A stretch of 64,000 bases of DNA from Streptomyces sp. NBC_01353. GTDB taxonomy: Bacteria; Actinomycetota; Actinomycetes; Streptomycetales; Streptomycetaceae. The stretch is taken from assembly GCF_036237275.1 (NCBI RefSeq), contig NZ_CP108352.1, forward strand, positions 7,589,501 to 7,653,500, written 5' to 3'. The notes under the pieces are model-generated. The model was not told the DNA's origin. It worked only from the letters and a program-made list of their open reading frames with translations, and searched no databases. Numbering within the stretch: the stretch's first letter is position 1; each line of letters begins with the position of its first letter. Of the stretch, positions 8,322 through 18,507 are shown piece by piece. The position numbers and the translations under genes are program-made.

Positions 8322-9548
8322 ATGAACGGCAAGGCGACGACGACCAAGACACGGCTGGACAGGGGGCGCGGCGCGCTCGGGCCCGCACTGGAACTGGTGC
8401 ACACGGGCCGCGCGCCGACCCGTGCCGTGCTCACGGCCGAACTCGGCGTCACCCGCGCCACCGCCGGTGCCGTCGCCGCCGAACTGGAGGCGCTCGGCCT
8501 CATCCGAGTGGACTCCAACCCCGGCGCCGCCGCCGGATCCCAGGGACGTCCCTCGCACCGCCTCGCCGTCGACGACAAGGGCCCGGTGGCCCTCGCGGCA
8601 CAGGTCCACGCCGACGGCTTCCGCGCCGCGCTCGTCGGCCTCGGCGGCACCATCGTGGCCACCGCGCCCGGCTGCGTCACCGTCTCCGCCGACCCTGCCC
8701 AGGTCCTCGGCGCCGTCGTCGACGCCGGCGCCGCCCTGCTGGAGGAGAGCGGCCGCCGCTGTGTCGGCGCGGGTCTTGCCGCGCCGTCCGCCGTCGCCGA
8801 GCCCGAGGGCACCGCCCTCAACCCGCTGCACCTGGCCTGGCCGGCCGGTGCGCAGGTACGGGAGATCTTCGCGGAACGCGTCCGCGCCGCCGGCATCGAG
8901 GGCCCGGCCTTCACCGGCAACGATGTCAACCTCGCCGCCCTCGCCGAGCACCGCCACGGCGCGGGCCGTGGCGCCAATGACCTTCTCTGCGTCGCCACCG
9001 GCCACCGGGGCGTCGGCGGCGCGCTCGTCCTCGACGGCCGCCTGCACACCGGGAGTTCGGGCCTCGCTCTCGAGGTCGGACACCTCACGGTGAACCCCGA
9101 GGGGCGCCCGTGCCACTGCGGCAGCCGCGGCTGCCTCGACGTCGAGACCGACCCGCTCGCCTTCCTCACCGTCGCCGGACGCGCCCCCGGACCCGAGGTC
9201 TCGCTGCTCCAGCAGTCGCGCGACCTGCTGCGCACCAGCCCCGACGACCCTGGCGTACGGGCCGCGACGGCGGAGCTGATCGACCGTCTGGGGCTTGGCC
9301 TCGCCGGCCTGGTGAACATTCTGAACCCGGATCGGATCATCCTCGGCGGCCTGCACCGCGAGCTGCTGGACGCCGACCCCGACCGACTGCGCGCGGTCGT
9401 CGCGGACCGTAGCCTGTGGGGTCGCAGCGGCGGCGTGCCGATCCTCGCCTGCACACTCGACCACAACAGTCTGGTGGGCGCTGCGGAGTTGGCCTGGCAG
9501 CCGGTCCTCGACGACCCGCTGGCCGCTCTGGGCAGGCCGGTGGCGTGA
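8322..9548 (+). CDS. ROK-family transcriptional regulator or sugar kinase
   Basis: About 408 residues. The N-terminal winged helix (LTAELGVTRATAGAVAAELE, roughly 30-80) is followed by a ROK kinase-like fold. The zinc-binding ROK signature is visible as HLTVNPEGRPCHCGSRGCLD (around 255-275), with the invariant His and cysteines. ROK proteins with an N-terminal HTH are repressors of sugar or xylose regulons (XylR/NagC type). No sugar operon is adjacent, so the ligand cannot be guessed. The ATG at 8322 follows GAGACT by 7 nt. The same frame is open further upstream without a plausible start. Confidence 0.88.
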   Translation: MNGKATTTKTRLDRGRGALGPALELVHTGRAPTRAVLTAELGVTRATAGAVAAELEALGLIRVDSNPGAAAGSQGRPSHRLAVDDKGPVALAAQVHADGFRAALVGLGGTIVATAPGCVTVSADPAQVLGAVVDAGAALLEESGRRCVGAGLAAPSAVAEPEGTALNPLHLAWPAGAQVREIFAERVRAAGIEGPAFTGNDVNLAALAEHRHGAGRGANDLLCVATGHRGVGGALVLDGRLHTGSSGLALEVGHLTVNPEGRPCHCGSRGCLDVETDPLAFLTVAGRAPGPEVSLLQQSRDLLRTSPDDPGVRAATAELIDRLGLGLAGLVNILNPDRIILGGLHRELLDADPDRLRAVVADRSLWGRSGGVPILACTLDHNSLVGAAELAWQPVLDDPLAALGRPVA

Positions 9549-9637
9549 GGGGCCGGAAGACCGCGCGCCCGGCTTGAAGTCCCTCCGCGCGATATCCGTT
9601 TGGGCATACGGCACCGCTCGCACTAGCGTTCCGCTCC

Positions 9638-10402
9638 ATGACCGATAACGATCTTCCTCCGCGTCTCGGCAGCCTGACCTTCCACGGGCCGCTCTCCGAG
9701 GCCCGCGCCACCCGCATGATCGAGCGGCTCGCCGCCGATTCGCCCGCCACCGTGCTCGACATCGGGTGCGGCTGGGGTGAGTTGCTGATGCGCGTCCTGG
9801 AGGCCGCGCCCGGATCGACCGGCGTCGGCATCGACATCAACGCCGAGGACCTGGCCCGGGGCCGGGTCCTCGCCAAGGAGCGCGGACTCGCGGACCGGGT
9901 CGAGTTCGTGGAGGAGTCGGCGCTCGGCACCACTCGCGGGCCGGTCGACGCGATCCTCTGCCTCGGTTCCAGCCAGGCCCTCTGCGACCCCGATCAGCCC
10001 CACGACCCGGCCGCCGCCCTGCGTGAACTGCGGCGCCTGGTACGGCCCGGCGGCCGAGTCGTCCTCGGCGAGGGCTTCTGGCAGCGCACGCCGACGGACG
10101 AGGAGCTCGCCGGGATGTGGCCCGGCGCGCACGCCGGGGAGCACTTCCTGCTCGGACCGCTCGTCGACCTGGCGATCGAGGCCGGCTTCCGCCCCGCGTG
10201 GATCGAGACGGCCGGCGCCGACGAGTGGGAGGAGTTCGAGTCCGGCTACCGCAACGACACCGAGCTCTGGCTGGCCGCCCACCCCGACCACCCGCTCGCC
10301 GCCGAGACCCGCGAACGGGCCGACCGCCAGCGTTCCACCTGGCTCAACGGCTACCGCCGCGTCCTCGGCATGGCCTATCTGACGCTCGTCCCGGTGGGCT
10401 GA
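9638..10402 (+). CDS. SAM-dependent methyltransferase, class I
   Basis: This 254-residue protein has motif I at VLDIGCGWGELLMRVLEA (residues about 40-57), the acidic end of strand 2 at GVGIDINAEDLARG, and a post-motif VEFVEESALG. This is the standard AdoMet-binding fold. The latter half (GRVVLGEGFWQR, LVDLAIEAGFRPAWIETAG) matches methyltransferase domain 25/11 proteins. The substrate is not predictable. TAGCGT at 9624-9629 precedes the ATG by 8 nt, again pointing to a leaderless transcript. The 3' end overlaps the convergent DUF4865 gene by 28 bp. Confidence 0.85.
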   Translation: MTDNDLPPRLGSLTFHGPLSEARATRMIERLAADSPATVLDIGCGWGELLMRVLEAAPGSTGVGIDINAEDLARGRVLAKERGLADRVEFVEESALGTTRGPVDAILCLGSSQALCDPDQPHDPAAALRELRRLVRPGGRVVLGEGFWQRTPTDEELAGMWPGAHAGEHFLLGPLVDLAIEAGFRPAWIETAGADEWEEFESGYRNDTELWLAAHPDHPLAAETRERADRQRSTWLNGYRRVLGMAYLTLVPVG

Positions 10403-10995
10403 GCCGCCAGGCCCGCCCGCTCCGGCGCAGACACGTGCAGCACCTGGAAACGCTCGTACGCGGCGAAGTCGGAGCCGGAGCCCGGGGTCGAAGCCGCAGG
10501 TTCCTCCGCCCACAGGGTGAAGTGCAGCAGCTCCCAGTGCCGGGGATCGATCGCGAGCGCGCTCGCCACCACGCCGTCCTCACGGGCCTCGCGTGCGTGG
10601 CGGGCGCGCGCCTCCGCCACGGCCTCCGCCGGAGCGATGCCCATCGGTACGGAAAGCCTGCGGCGCGTCGCCGTCCGTGACGCCTGGCCGGCCGCCGGCC
10701 CCTCCTCGTAGGCGAGACCCGTCCAGTGCTGCACCACCGGCCGGCCGAAGTCGTTCACGATCCCCTGGAATCCGGGGCCCCAAAGGAACGAGTTCATCCC
10801 TTCCGGTGTGGTCCAGAGGTAGAACGGCGCGTAGTGGTTCACCGGCGAGCCGTCCTCGCGTTCCCTGATCAGATACGCCTTGAGGCCGAGACCGGGGAAG
10901 TCGTCGAGGAGATGCCCCCTCGTCGCGACCCGGTCGCGGATGATCCCCATGTCGTAGTCGGCGGGCAGGGTGATCTCGTACTGCATGGCATCCAT
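10375..10995 (-). CDS. DUF4865 family protein
   Basis: This 206-residue protein opens with MQYEITLPADYDMGIIRDRV and contains YAPFYLWTTPEGMNSFLWGP, features I associate with the DUF4865 family, which resembles monooxygenase-like alpha/beta-barrel (ferredoxin-fold) proteins. No function is established. It lies 29 bp downstream of a TetR gene in the same orientation, a pairing common for this family. The two are probably co-transcribed under TetR control, and the protein may deal with whatever ligand the repressor senses. Its 3' end overlaps the methyltransferase gene. Confidence 0.75.
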   Translation of the reverse strand: MDAMQYEITLPADYDMGIIRDRVATRGHLLDDFPGLGLKAYLIREREDGSPVNHYAPFYLWTTPEGMNSFLWGPGFQGIVNDFGRPVVQHWTGLAYEEGPAAGQASRTATRRRLSVPMGIAPAEAVAEARARHAREAREDGVVASALAIDPRHWELLHFTLWAEEPAASTPGSGSDFAAYERFQVLHVSAPERAGLAAQPTGTSVR

Positions 10996-11024
10996 CGGGC
11001 GGTCTCCGATTCTCTTGTGCGCGC

Positions 11025-11597
11025 TCAGGCGGTACGACTCGACAAGGTCGACAACAGGGCGAGCAGGCCACGGACGGCGGTGTCGAAGGCAGCGGGGGAG
11101 CCGGACGCGCGGGCCAGTACATAGCCGCCCTGCACGGTCGCCACGATCGTGGCCGCCAGCTCGGCCGGATCGACGGGACCGGTCAACTCCCCGCTGTCCA
11201 GGCCCTCCTGGACGACGCCGGCGAGTCGGCCGCGCAGCCAGTCGAGCGTCTCCTCGACCGGAACTCGCAGTTCCTCGCTCGCGACGACGTCCGGGTCCAT
11301 CGTCAGCCGCCCGACCGGGCAGCCGCGCAACACGTCGCGCTCACGCAGCAGATACGCCTCCAGCCGCGCGGACGCCGAGCCCCCGTCGCCCAGGACGGCT
11401 TCCGTGGTCGCCCGCATCTCCTCGGCCGTACGACGGATCGCCGCGAGCGCCAGATCCGGCTTCCCGGTGAAGTGGTGGTACATGCTGCCCTGCCCGGCAC
11501 CGGCGGCCTGCTGGATCGCCTTGGGGCTCGTCCCCACGTAGCCGCGCTCCCAGAGCAGCTCCCGGGTGGCCTCGATCAATCGCTCGGACGTCGTCAT
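11025..11597 (-). CDS. TetR/AcrR-family transcriptional repressor
   Basis: From the ATG at 11597 the protein is 190 residues. The N-terminal HTH is clear (SERLIEATRELLWERGYVGT, then AIQQAAGAGQGSMYHHFTGK), and the helical C-terminal ligand-binding domain runs from about 60 to 185, with the CPVGRLTMDPDV segment seen in the LmrA/YxaF-like branch. A longer ORF exists but lacks HTH-compatible sequence before this Met. A 20-bp dyad lies 9 bp upstream of the start, indicating autorepression of this TetR-DUF4865 unit. Confidence 0.9.
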   Translation of the reverse strand: MTTSERLIEATRELLWERGYVGTSPKAIQQAAGAGQGSMYHHFTGKPDLALAAIRRTAEEMRATTEAVLGDGGSASARLEAYLLRERDVLRGCPVGRLTMDPDVVASEELRVPVEETLDWLRGRLAGVVQEGLDSGELTGPVDPAELAATIVATVQGGYVLARASGSPAAFDTAVRGLLALLSTLSSRTA

Positions 11598-11605
11598 GAG
11601 GGGAG

Positions 11606-11625
11606 TGTACATACCAGTAGGTACA
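11606..11625. promoter_or_regulatory. 20-bp dyad operator upstream of the TetR gene
   Basis: The sequence follows TGTAC-N-TAC-NN-GTA-N-GTACA, with 8 of 10 positions in each half symmetrical. On the minus strand it overlaps a possible -10 (TATGTA). Position and symmetry fit an autoregulatory TetR operator; binding is inferred. Confidence 0.65.
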
Positions 11626-11776
11626 GACGTCGTGAGTGGGCGGGAGCAGCCGGCAGCTCGGTCCGTACTCCCCACGTCGTACGGACGAAGCCGCTGGCCG
11701 TAAGACGACCCGGACCCCCTCCGCGAGCGAGTCTCGAAGCATCGACACGCGACACACGCACAAGGAGCTGAGAGAC

Positions 11777-12057
11777 ATGAACACACTCGCCCACGCGGGC
11801 CCCGGCCCTTGGGTCCTGTTCGTCCCGCTCGTCTGGGCGGCCGTGATCCTGACCGTGGTCACGGTCCTGCGCCGCGCCGGACGGCTGCGCGGCCGTCGAG
11901 GTCCCGGACCGCGCCCGGCCTACGACGAGCAGTCCCCGATCGCGCTCCTCGGCCACCGTTTCGCGGCCGGTGAGATCGACGAGGACGAGTACTGGCGGCG
12001 GCTGACCGTCCTGGAGGAGCAGTTCGGTCGTACTGCGGGACCCAAGGGGCGTGCGGC

Positions 12058-12061
<4 letters not shown>
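11777..12061 (+). CDS. Small membrane protein with SHOCT domain
   Basis: A 94-residue protein with one membrane helix (residues about 12-32, WVLFVPLVWAAVILTVVTVL), a basic stretch (RRAGRLRGRRG) and a C-terminal SHOCT motif (LGHRFAAGEIDEDEYWRRLT). SHOCT is a short oligomerisation domain of unknown role. The start has a strong AAGGAG 9 nt upstream. Its stop overlaps the ATG of the ABC ATPase gene (ATGA), so it heads a coupled three-gene operon with an ABC ATPase and an FtsX-type permease and may be an accessory subunit of that complex. Confidence 0.82.
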
Positions 12062-12869
<808 letters not shown>

Positions 12870-12873
<4 letters not shown>

Positions 12874-15431
12874 ACGCCGCGCGAGCCTCGCTGAAGATCA
12901 GCCTCTCCGCACTTCGCGCCCACAAACGGCGCCTCGTCGGCACCTTCACCGCCATTCTGCTCGGCGTCGCCTTCCTCACCGGAACCCTCGTCATGGGCGA
13001 CACCCTGCGCCACAGCTTCGACTCGCTGTTCGGCAACGCGAGCAGCGGCACGGACGCCGTCGTCCGCAGTACGAGCGTGGTCACCGTCGAGGGCGAGAGC
13101 CAGGGCACCCGCAGCCCCGTCGACGCGTCCCTCGCCGACACGATCGCCAAGGTGCCCGTCGTCGCCGCGGCCGTCCCCCGGATCGAAGGCGCCGGTCAGC
13201 TCGTCGCCTCCGACGGCGAACCCATCGGCGGCCAGGGCCCGCCCACCCTCGCCGGCAACTGGATCGACGACGCGGAACTCAACCCGTACGCCCTGGCCGA
13301 GGGCCGCGCTCCGGAGAAGTCCGGCGAGGTCGTCGTCAACCGCGGCGCCGCGAAGACGGGCGACCTGTCCATCGGCGACACCACGGTCCTGCGTACCCCC
13401 GACCCGGTGAAGGTCACCGTCGTCGGACTCGCCACCTTCGGCGGCGAGGACGGCATGGCCCAGGTGACTTACACCGGGATGACCCGCGCCGACGCCGAGA
13501 AGTACCTCACGCCGAAGCAGGGCGACGCGGCGGGCATCCTCGTACGTGCCGGCCCCGGCACCTCGCAGCAGGAACTGGTCGACGCGCTGGCGCCCGTGCT
13601 CCCCGAGGGCGTCGAGGCGATCACCGGAGAGCAGTCCGCCGCGGAGAACACCGAGATGATCTCCGGGCAGTTCCTGACCCTCTTCACCACCTTCCTGCTG
13701 GTGTTCAGCGGGGTGGCGCTGCTCGTCTCCGTCTTCTCGATCCACAACACCTTCGCCATCGTGGTCGCCCAGCGCACCCGCGAGAACGCGCTTCTCCGCG
13801 CGCTCGGCGCCTCCCGCCGGCAGGTCGTCGGCTCGACACTCGTCGAGGCCGTGGCGGTCGGTCTGGTGGCCTCCGTCGCCGGGCTCCTCGGAGGCATCGG
13901 CGTGGCGGCCGGGCTGCAGGCGCTCTTCCCGGCGATCGGCTTCCCGTTCCCCGAGGGCGCCCTGGTGATCAGCGGCCTGTCGATGGTGCTGCCCTTCGCC
14001 GTCGGACTCCTCGTCTGCGTCGGCTCGGCGCTGCTGCCGGCCGTCAAGGCGGGGCGCACGGCTCCGCTCGCCGCGCTGCGCGAGACCGCGGTGGACGAGT
14101 CGGGTGCCTCGCGGGTGCGCGTCCTGGCCGGCTCCGCACTGCTGCTCGCCGCCGTCGCCGTCGTGCTCACGGGCGTTCTCGCCACCCCGTCGCTGTGGCT
14201 CGCCTCCGCAGGGGCGGTGCTCGCGCTCGCCGCGTTCGTCGTGCTCGGCCCGGTGGCGTCCTCGTCCGCGGTACGGGTCCTCGGCGGCGCGCTGCGCGGG
14301 GCGAACCGCGGGCTCGCGCGCCGCAACGCGCTGCGCAGCCCCAAGCGGACCGCCGCCACGGCCACCGCGCTGATGATCGGCGTCGCCGTGGTCTCGCTCT
14401 TCACGGTCTTCGGCGCCTCGCTGAAGGCGACGATGGACCAGACGGTCTCGCGCTCGTTCGCCGGTGACGTCGCCGTCAGCACACCGTCGTTCGGCGCCGG
14501 TGGCAGCGGGCTCAGCCCGCGGCTCGCCCCGGCGATCGCCGCGCTGCCCGAGGTGGAGACCGCCGTCGGCCTCGGCCAGGGCGTCGCGGAGATCGACGGC
14601 GAGGGGCGGGCCCTGACCGTCACCGAACCGGCCGCGCTGGCGCGCTCCTTCGACCTAGGAGAGGTACAGGGGTCGCTGAACGGCCTCGGCACCGACGGCC
14701 TCGCCGTCGCGGACACCGAGGCGGCCAAGTCCGGCCTGAAGCCGGGCGACACCACCGAGCTGGCCTTCACCGACGGCAGTCGGCACACCTTCACCGTCAG
14801 GGCCGTCTACCAGCAGTCCGAACTGGCCGGCGACTACGTCGTCAGCCGCGAGGCATGGGCCCCGCACCGCGCCCAGGACTCCGACACGCTCGTCGCCGTG
14901 ACCTTCAAGGACGGCGTCTCCGCCGACGCGGGCAAGGCCGCGGTCGAGGACGTCGCCGAGCAGTACGGCAACCCGGAGGTGCAGACGCGCGACGAGTACG
15001 CCGCCTCCTCGGCGAGCGGCATCGACATGATGCTCACGCTGGTCTACGCGCTGCTCGCACTGGCCGTACTGATCGCCCTGCTCGGCATCGCCAACACGCT
15101 CACCCTCGCGGTCCACGAGCGCACCCGCGAACTCGGCCTCCTGCGCGCTGTCGGCCAGACCCGGGCGCAGCTGAAGGCGATGGTCCGCTGGGAGTCCGTC
15201 CTTGTCGCGGCCTTCGGCACGGTCGGCGGACTCGTACTGGGCGGCTTCCTCGGCTGGGTGCTGGTCACGGCGTCCGACGGGGCGAGCGACAGCGCGTTCG
15301 CCTTCGCCGTACCGCCGTTGCAGCTCGCCCTCGTGGCGCTGGTCGGCCTGACGGCGGGCGCCGTGGCCGCCTGGCGCCCGGCCCGACGGGCGGCCGGGCT
15401 GGACGTCCTGCGGGCGATCGCGACGGAATGA
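12870..15431 (+). CDS. FtsX-like ABC transporter permease (duplicated)
   Basis: From the ATG at 12870, which overlaps the preceding stop, the protein is 853 residues. It has a MacB-like N-terminal helix (about 20-42), a large extracytoplasmic domain, then a three-helix FtsX block (FLTLFTTFLLVFSGVALLVS and following). A linker helix pair and a second periplasmic domain precede a final FtsX block near residues 730-850 (MLTLVYALLALAVLIALLGI). The two FtsX blocks share the motif RTRE-x-x-LLRA-x-G. Such transporters move lipids or antimicrobial peptides or transmit mechanical signals. The substrate is unknown. Upstream SHOCT and ATPase genes complete the complex. Confidence 0.93.
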
Positions 15432-15439
15432 CGCCGATG

Positions 15440-15530
15440 CCGGATCACGCGTACCGGATCACCCCTGTCGGATCCTGGATCCCGAATGGATATCGGATCT
15501 TGGATTTTGGATCCGATACGCGTGGTCCGG
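15440..15530. repeat. Nested inverted repeats rich in GGATC between convergent genes
   Basis: The 21-base arm 15440-15460 is the reverse complement of 15510-15530 at 19 of 21 positions. The 49-nt spacer contains further GGATC/GGATCC copies. One of them (15492-15499) can pair instead with the inner end of the right arm (15510-15517), so two alternative hairpins are possible. Both strands therefore encode the same PDHAYRI heptapeptide in one frame. It most likely acts as a bidirectional transcript end between the FtsX gene and the convergent kinase gene. Confidence 0.7.
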
Positions 15531-15558
15531 TCCGCCGCGTTCCCGCCCCGCCCCCGAC

Positions 15559-16170
15559 TCAGCTCGTGAGGACCGAGCGGGCGACCGTCGGGGCACGGGC
15601 GGGCTCCGTCGGGGACCCGAAGGGCACACCCTCAACTCCCGTGCCATGTGCACCGGGGAAGCGGGTGTGGTCGACGAAGGGGCCGTCGGTCGTCGCGCCG
15701 TGGACGGCGTGCGAGCGGGAGGGGACGGCCACCGTGGGGGTCGGCGCGGAGAGGGTGAACCACACGACCTTCCCCGTCTCGCCGTGCGGGCGGATGCCCC
15801 AGCTCTCGCTGACCGCCTCGATGATGGCCAGACCGCGGCCCGACGTGGCCAACTCGTCGATCCCGACGAGTTCCTGGGCCCCCAGGACTCCCGTCCTGCC
15901 GGCGAAATCCGGTATCCGCGGGTCGTGGTCATGGACCGAGACCATGAGTCGGTCGAGCAGCAGCTCGATCTCGACGGTGCACCTCTTGTCCGGCTGGGCA
16001 TGCCGGTGAACATTGGTCAGCAGCTCGGTGACACCGAGCGCCGCATGGTCGATCAACGCATCGAGATGCCAGTAGCGCAGATGCGCCGATACGATTCTGC
16101 GGACCTGACCGATCCGCGACGGCAGGGCCTGGAGCTCCACCGTGCAGTGCCTGCTTGGCTCGCTGATCAC
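15559..16170 (-). CDS. RsbW-like ATP-binding (anti-sigma/serine kinase) protein
   Basis: A 203-residue protein with an HATPase_c_2 domain in residues about 8-140. The N-box is LGVTELLTNVHRHA, the G1 region has DHDPRIPD and the G2 loop is TSGRGLAIIEAVSESWG. This is the large actinobacterial family related to the anti-sigma kinase RsbW/SpoIIAB. The C-terminal 55 residues are low-complexity and probably disordered. The GTG start overlaps the stop of a 62-codon ORF (GTGA), suggesting coupling. No sigma factor or anti-anti-sigma gene is adjacent, so the partner is unknown. Confidence 0.85.
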   Translation of the reverse strand: MISEPSRHCTVELQALPSRIGQVRRIVSAHLRYWHLDALIDHAALGVTELLTNVHRHAQPDKRCTVEIELLLDRLMVSVHDHDPRIPDFAGRTGVLGAQELVGIDELATSGRGLAIIEAVSESWGIRPHGETGKVVWFTLSAPTPTVAVPSRSHAVHGATTDGPFVDHTRFPGAHGTGVEGVPFGSPTEPARAPTVARSVLTS

Positions 16171-16355
16171 GGCTGCGACTCCCCGAAGTAGTCCGGAAGA
16201 AGACGAAGATTCGGATCTGTCATGCGGTACTGCAGGGCGGCGGGCTGGATCACAGCGTCACCGCCGGTAAACCCTCGGTGAGGTGGTTCCAGCGTGAACC
16301 AGTGGTGAGTGGCCCGCAACTCGCGGCGACCCACCGCAGGCCACCGGAGTGTCAT
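16167..16355 (-). CDS. Small hypothetical protein, 62 residues
   Basis: I do not recognise this protein. It begins MTLRWPAVGRRELRATHHWF and ends LRLLPDYFGESQP. Support for it being real is positional: it fills the space between two genes on the same strand, starts 12 bp after the upstream stop and overlaps the RsbW-like start by 4 bp (GTGA). Within it lies a dyad TGGTTC-N6-GAACCA (about 16285-16302), so this stretch could alternatively be a regulatory leader. No clear ribosome binding site is seen. Confidence 0.4.
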   Translation of the reverse strand: MTLRWPAVGRRELRATHHWFTLEPPHRGFTGGDAVIQPAALQYRMTDPNLRLLPDYFGESQP

Positions 16356-16366
16356 CGTCTCCGCGC

Positions 16367-16672
16367 CTACCTCTTCCTGGTCGCCTTCTTCAGCGCTTCG
16401 AGGAAGCGCCCCTGGCCCGCCGCCCGGTCCTGCGGTCCGTCCATGGTCAGGCGGTAGCGCGTCCCGTTGACCGTGGCCACCGTCTCGTCCGGCTTCGCGA
16501 ACCAGGGCCGTCCGGCCCGCACGGAACTCACCGGGGCGCTGTCGATCTCGCTGCCATAGCTGGTCAGCAGCGACAGCCGGCCGTCCTCGATCCGGACCTC
16601 GCCCGCCCGGGTCAGCGAGCGGGGCCAGCGCTCGATCCGTACACCCGTGGCCGTGAACTCGGGCTCCGCCAT
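16367..16672 (-). CDS. Hypothetical protein, about 101 residues
   Basis: A small basic, beta-rich protein. It begins MAEPEFTATGVRIERWPRSL, has alternating hydrophobic strands (GEVRIEDGRLSLLTSYGSEI, RPWFAKPDETVATVNGTRYR) and ends in a lysine/arginine-rich helix (FLEALKKATRKR). The pattern is reminiscent of a PH-like barrel, but I cannot assign a family. The ATG at 16672 is preferred over one 21 bp upstream because AAGGGGG then sits at ribosome-binding distance. It heads a possible three-gene unit with the 62-residue ORF and the RsbW-like gene. Confidence 0.65.
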   Translation of the reverse strand: MAEPEFTATGVRIERWPRSLTRAGEVRIEDGRLSLLTSYGSEIDSAPVSSVRAGRPWFAKPDETVATVNGTRYRLTMDGPQDRAAGQGRFLEALKKATRKR

Positions 16673-16848
16673 ATCGCTCCGCCCCCTTCGCACCGGTTGT
16701 TCCGACCAGTGTGCCCGGCGGGCGGCAGGCGCACCAGAGTGCCCTTCTGCAAGGGACTCCTATGGACCCCCAAAGTGAACGTTTGTGCAGGTGAGCGAGT
16801 TATCGTCACCAGTGGGGACCGTCGGGGGAACGATGAGGAGAGGGACGC

Positions 16849-17991
16849 ATGAGCACCACGGAGAACACGGTGTCGGGCAGCGCGCCACAGGCCGCGGCCA
16901 CCATCGACATCGACCGCAGCGACCCGGCGTACCGCGCCTGGCTGAAGGACGCCGTCCGCAAGGTCCAGGCCGACGCCAATCGCTCCGCCGACACCCACCT
17001 GCTGCGCTTCCCGCTCCCGGAGAAGTGGGGCATCGACCTCTACCTCAAGGACGAGTCGACCCACCCCACCGGCAGCCTGAAGCACCGTCTCGCCCGCTCC
17101 CTCTTCCTCTACGGCCTCTGCAACGGCTGGATCCGGCCCGGCAAGCCCGTCATCGAGGCGTCCAGCGGCTCGACGGCCGTCTCCGAGGCGTACTTCGCCA
17201 AGCTGATCGGGGTGCCCTTCATCGCCGTGATGCCCCGCACCACCAGCCCGGAGAAGTGCCGCCTGATCGAGTTCCACGGCGGCCAGTGCCACTTCGTGGA
17301 CGACTCGCGCAAGATGTACGAGGAGTCCGTGGCCCTCGCCGAGCGGACCGGCGGGCACTACATGGACCAGTTCACCTACGCCGAGCGGGCCACCGACTGG
17401 CGGGGCAACAACAACATCGCCGAATCGATGTACCAGCAGCTGAGGCTGGAGCGGTACCCCGAACCCGCCTGGATCGTCGCCACCGCGGGCACCGGCGGCA
17501 CCTCGGCGACCATCGCGCGCTATGTGCACTACATGCAGCACGACACCCGTATCTGCGTCGCCGACCCCGAGAACTCCTGCTTCTTCGACGGCTGGACGAA
17601 CAACGACCCGCTCGCGACCTCCGACTGCGGTTCGCGCATCGAGGGCATCGGCAGGCCGCGTATGGAGCCGAGCTTCGTGCCGGGCGCCGTCGACCGGATG
17701 ATGAAGGTCCCGGACGCGGCCAGCGTCGCCGCCGTCCGCGCCCTGGAGGCCGCGATCGGCCGCAAGGCGGGCGGCTCCACCGGTACGGGACTGTGGAGCG
17801 CGCTGAAGATCGTCGCGGAGATGGTCGAGCACGGCCGTACCGGAAGCGTCGTGACCTTGATCTGCGACCCGGGCGACCGCTACCTCGACAAGTACTACTC
17901 CGACGCCTGGCTGGCCGACCAGGGCCTGGACATCGCGCCCTACGCCGCCGCTATCGACCGGTTCCTGGAGACGGGTTCCTGGCCGGAGTGA
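16849..17991 (+). CDS. cds1: PLP-dependent cysteine desulfhydrase/cysteine synthase-like protein (Cds1 type)
   Basis: A 380-residue fold-type II PLP enzyme. The Schiff-base lysine lies in [15 protein letters not shown] (about residue 74). [20 protein letters not shown] follows as the asparagine-loop equivalent, and [14 protein letters not shown] provides the phosphate-binding glycine loop. The overall sequence ([40 protein letters not shown]) resembles the actinobacterial Cds1 group, which in mycobacteria degrades L-cysteine to sulfide, ammonia and pyruvate. A cysteine synthase role is the alternative. The start has a GAGGAGAGGGA leader. It ends 41 bp inside the convergent SRPBCC gene. Confidence 0.85.
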   Translation: MSTTENTVSGSAPQAAATIDIDRSDPAYRAWLKDAVRKVQADANRSADTHLLRFPLPEKWGIDLYLKDESTHPTGSLKHRLARSLFLYGLCNGWIRPGKPVIEASSGSTAVSEAYFAKLIGVPFIAVMPRTTSPEKCRLIEFHGGQCHFVDDSRKMYEESVALAERTGGHYMDQFTYAERATDWRGNNNIAESMYQQLRLERYPEPAWIVATAGTGGTSATIARYVHYMQHDTRICVADPENSCFFDGWTNNDPLATSDCGSRIEGIGRPRMEPSFVPGAVDRMMKVPDAASVAAVRALEAAIGRKAGGSTGTGLWSALKIVAEMVEHGRTGSVVTLICDPGDRYLDKYYSDAWLADQGLDIAPYAAAIDRFLETGSWPE

Positions 17992-18451
17992 GCCGCCGGT
18001 CCAGGCTGCGCATCGCGTCGCGGAAGGACTTCCCGACGCCAGGGCGGGCGAGGCGCATGGCGAAGAGGCAGGGCCGGGGGCCGTCGACGGCCATCGTCCA
18101 GCGAACCTGGGTGCCGGGGCCGGCGGGGGAGAGGGTCCAATCCTCCAGCATGGCGCTGACGCCCGGTGCGTTGGTCTCGTCGATCCGGTAGGCGTAGCGG
18201 GTGTCCGGTTCGTCGGCCATGATCGTCTCGTGGAACACGATCCCGCCCCGCAGCCGAACCGTACGGCCGGCGCCGTCGGAGGTCGGGGTCGCCGAGGTCA
18301 CCGCCGCGAACCAGGCGGGCATGCTGCCCAACTCCACCGCCAGCGAGCGGTGTACGGCGGACGGCGGGGCCGCCACCTCCGCCGTGAACACCAGACGGAC
18401 GGGCGCGGACGTGGCGAAGTCGAGCTCCACGGGCGTGAGTCGGCGTGCCAT
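17951..18451 (-). CDS. SRPBCC-family (START/Bet v 1-like) protein
   Basis: A 166-residue protein with a helix-grip pattern: N-terminal strand [20 protein letters not shown], central strands [20 protein letters not shown] and TRYAYRIDE, and a C-terminal helix with [19 protein letters not shown]. The SRPBCC fold binds hydrophobic ligands, and many actinobacterial members are polyketide cyclase-like proteins of unknown role. The ATG at 18451 is the first Met before the domain. The 3' end overlaps the Cds1-like gene by 41 bp. Confidence 0.75.
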   Translation of the reverse strand: MARRLTPVELDFATSAPVRLVFTAEVAAPPSAVHRSLAVELGSMPAWFAAVTSATPTSDGAGRTVRLRGGIVFHETIMADEPDTRYAYRIDETNAPGVSAMLEDWTLSPAGPGTQVRWTMAVDGPRPCLFAMRLARPGVGKSFRDAMRSLDRRLTPARNPSPGTGR

Positions 18452-18507
18452 GGGACCGTACCTCCGGAGGGCGGGGCTGAAGTCCGCACACCCTAGCTGA
18501 CGTTCTG

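Noticed and set aside
6270-9623. A 1117-codon frame fusing an MFS transporter to upstream sequence
   Set aside because: Upstream part runs antisense through the ROK and HhH genes; a leaderless GTG at 7490 gives the real transporter.
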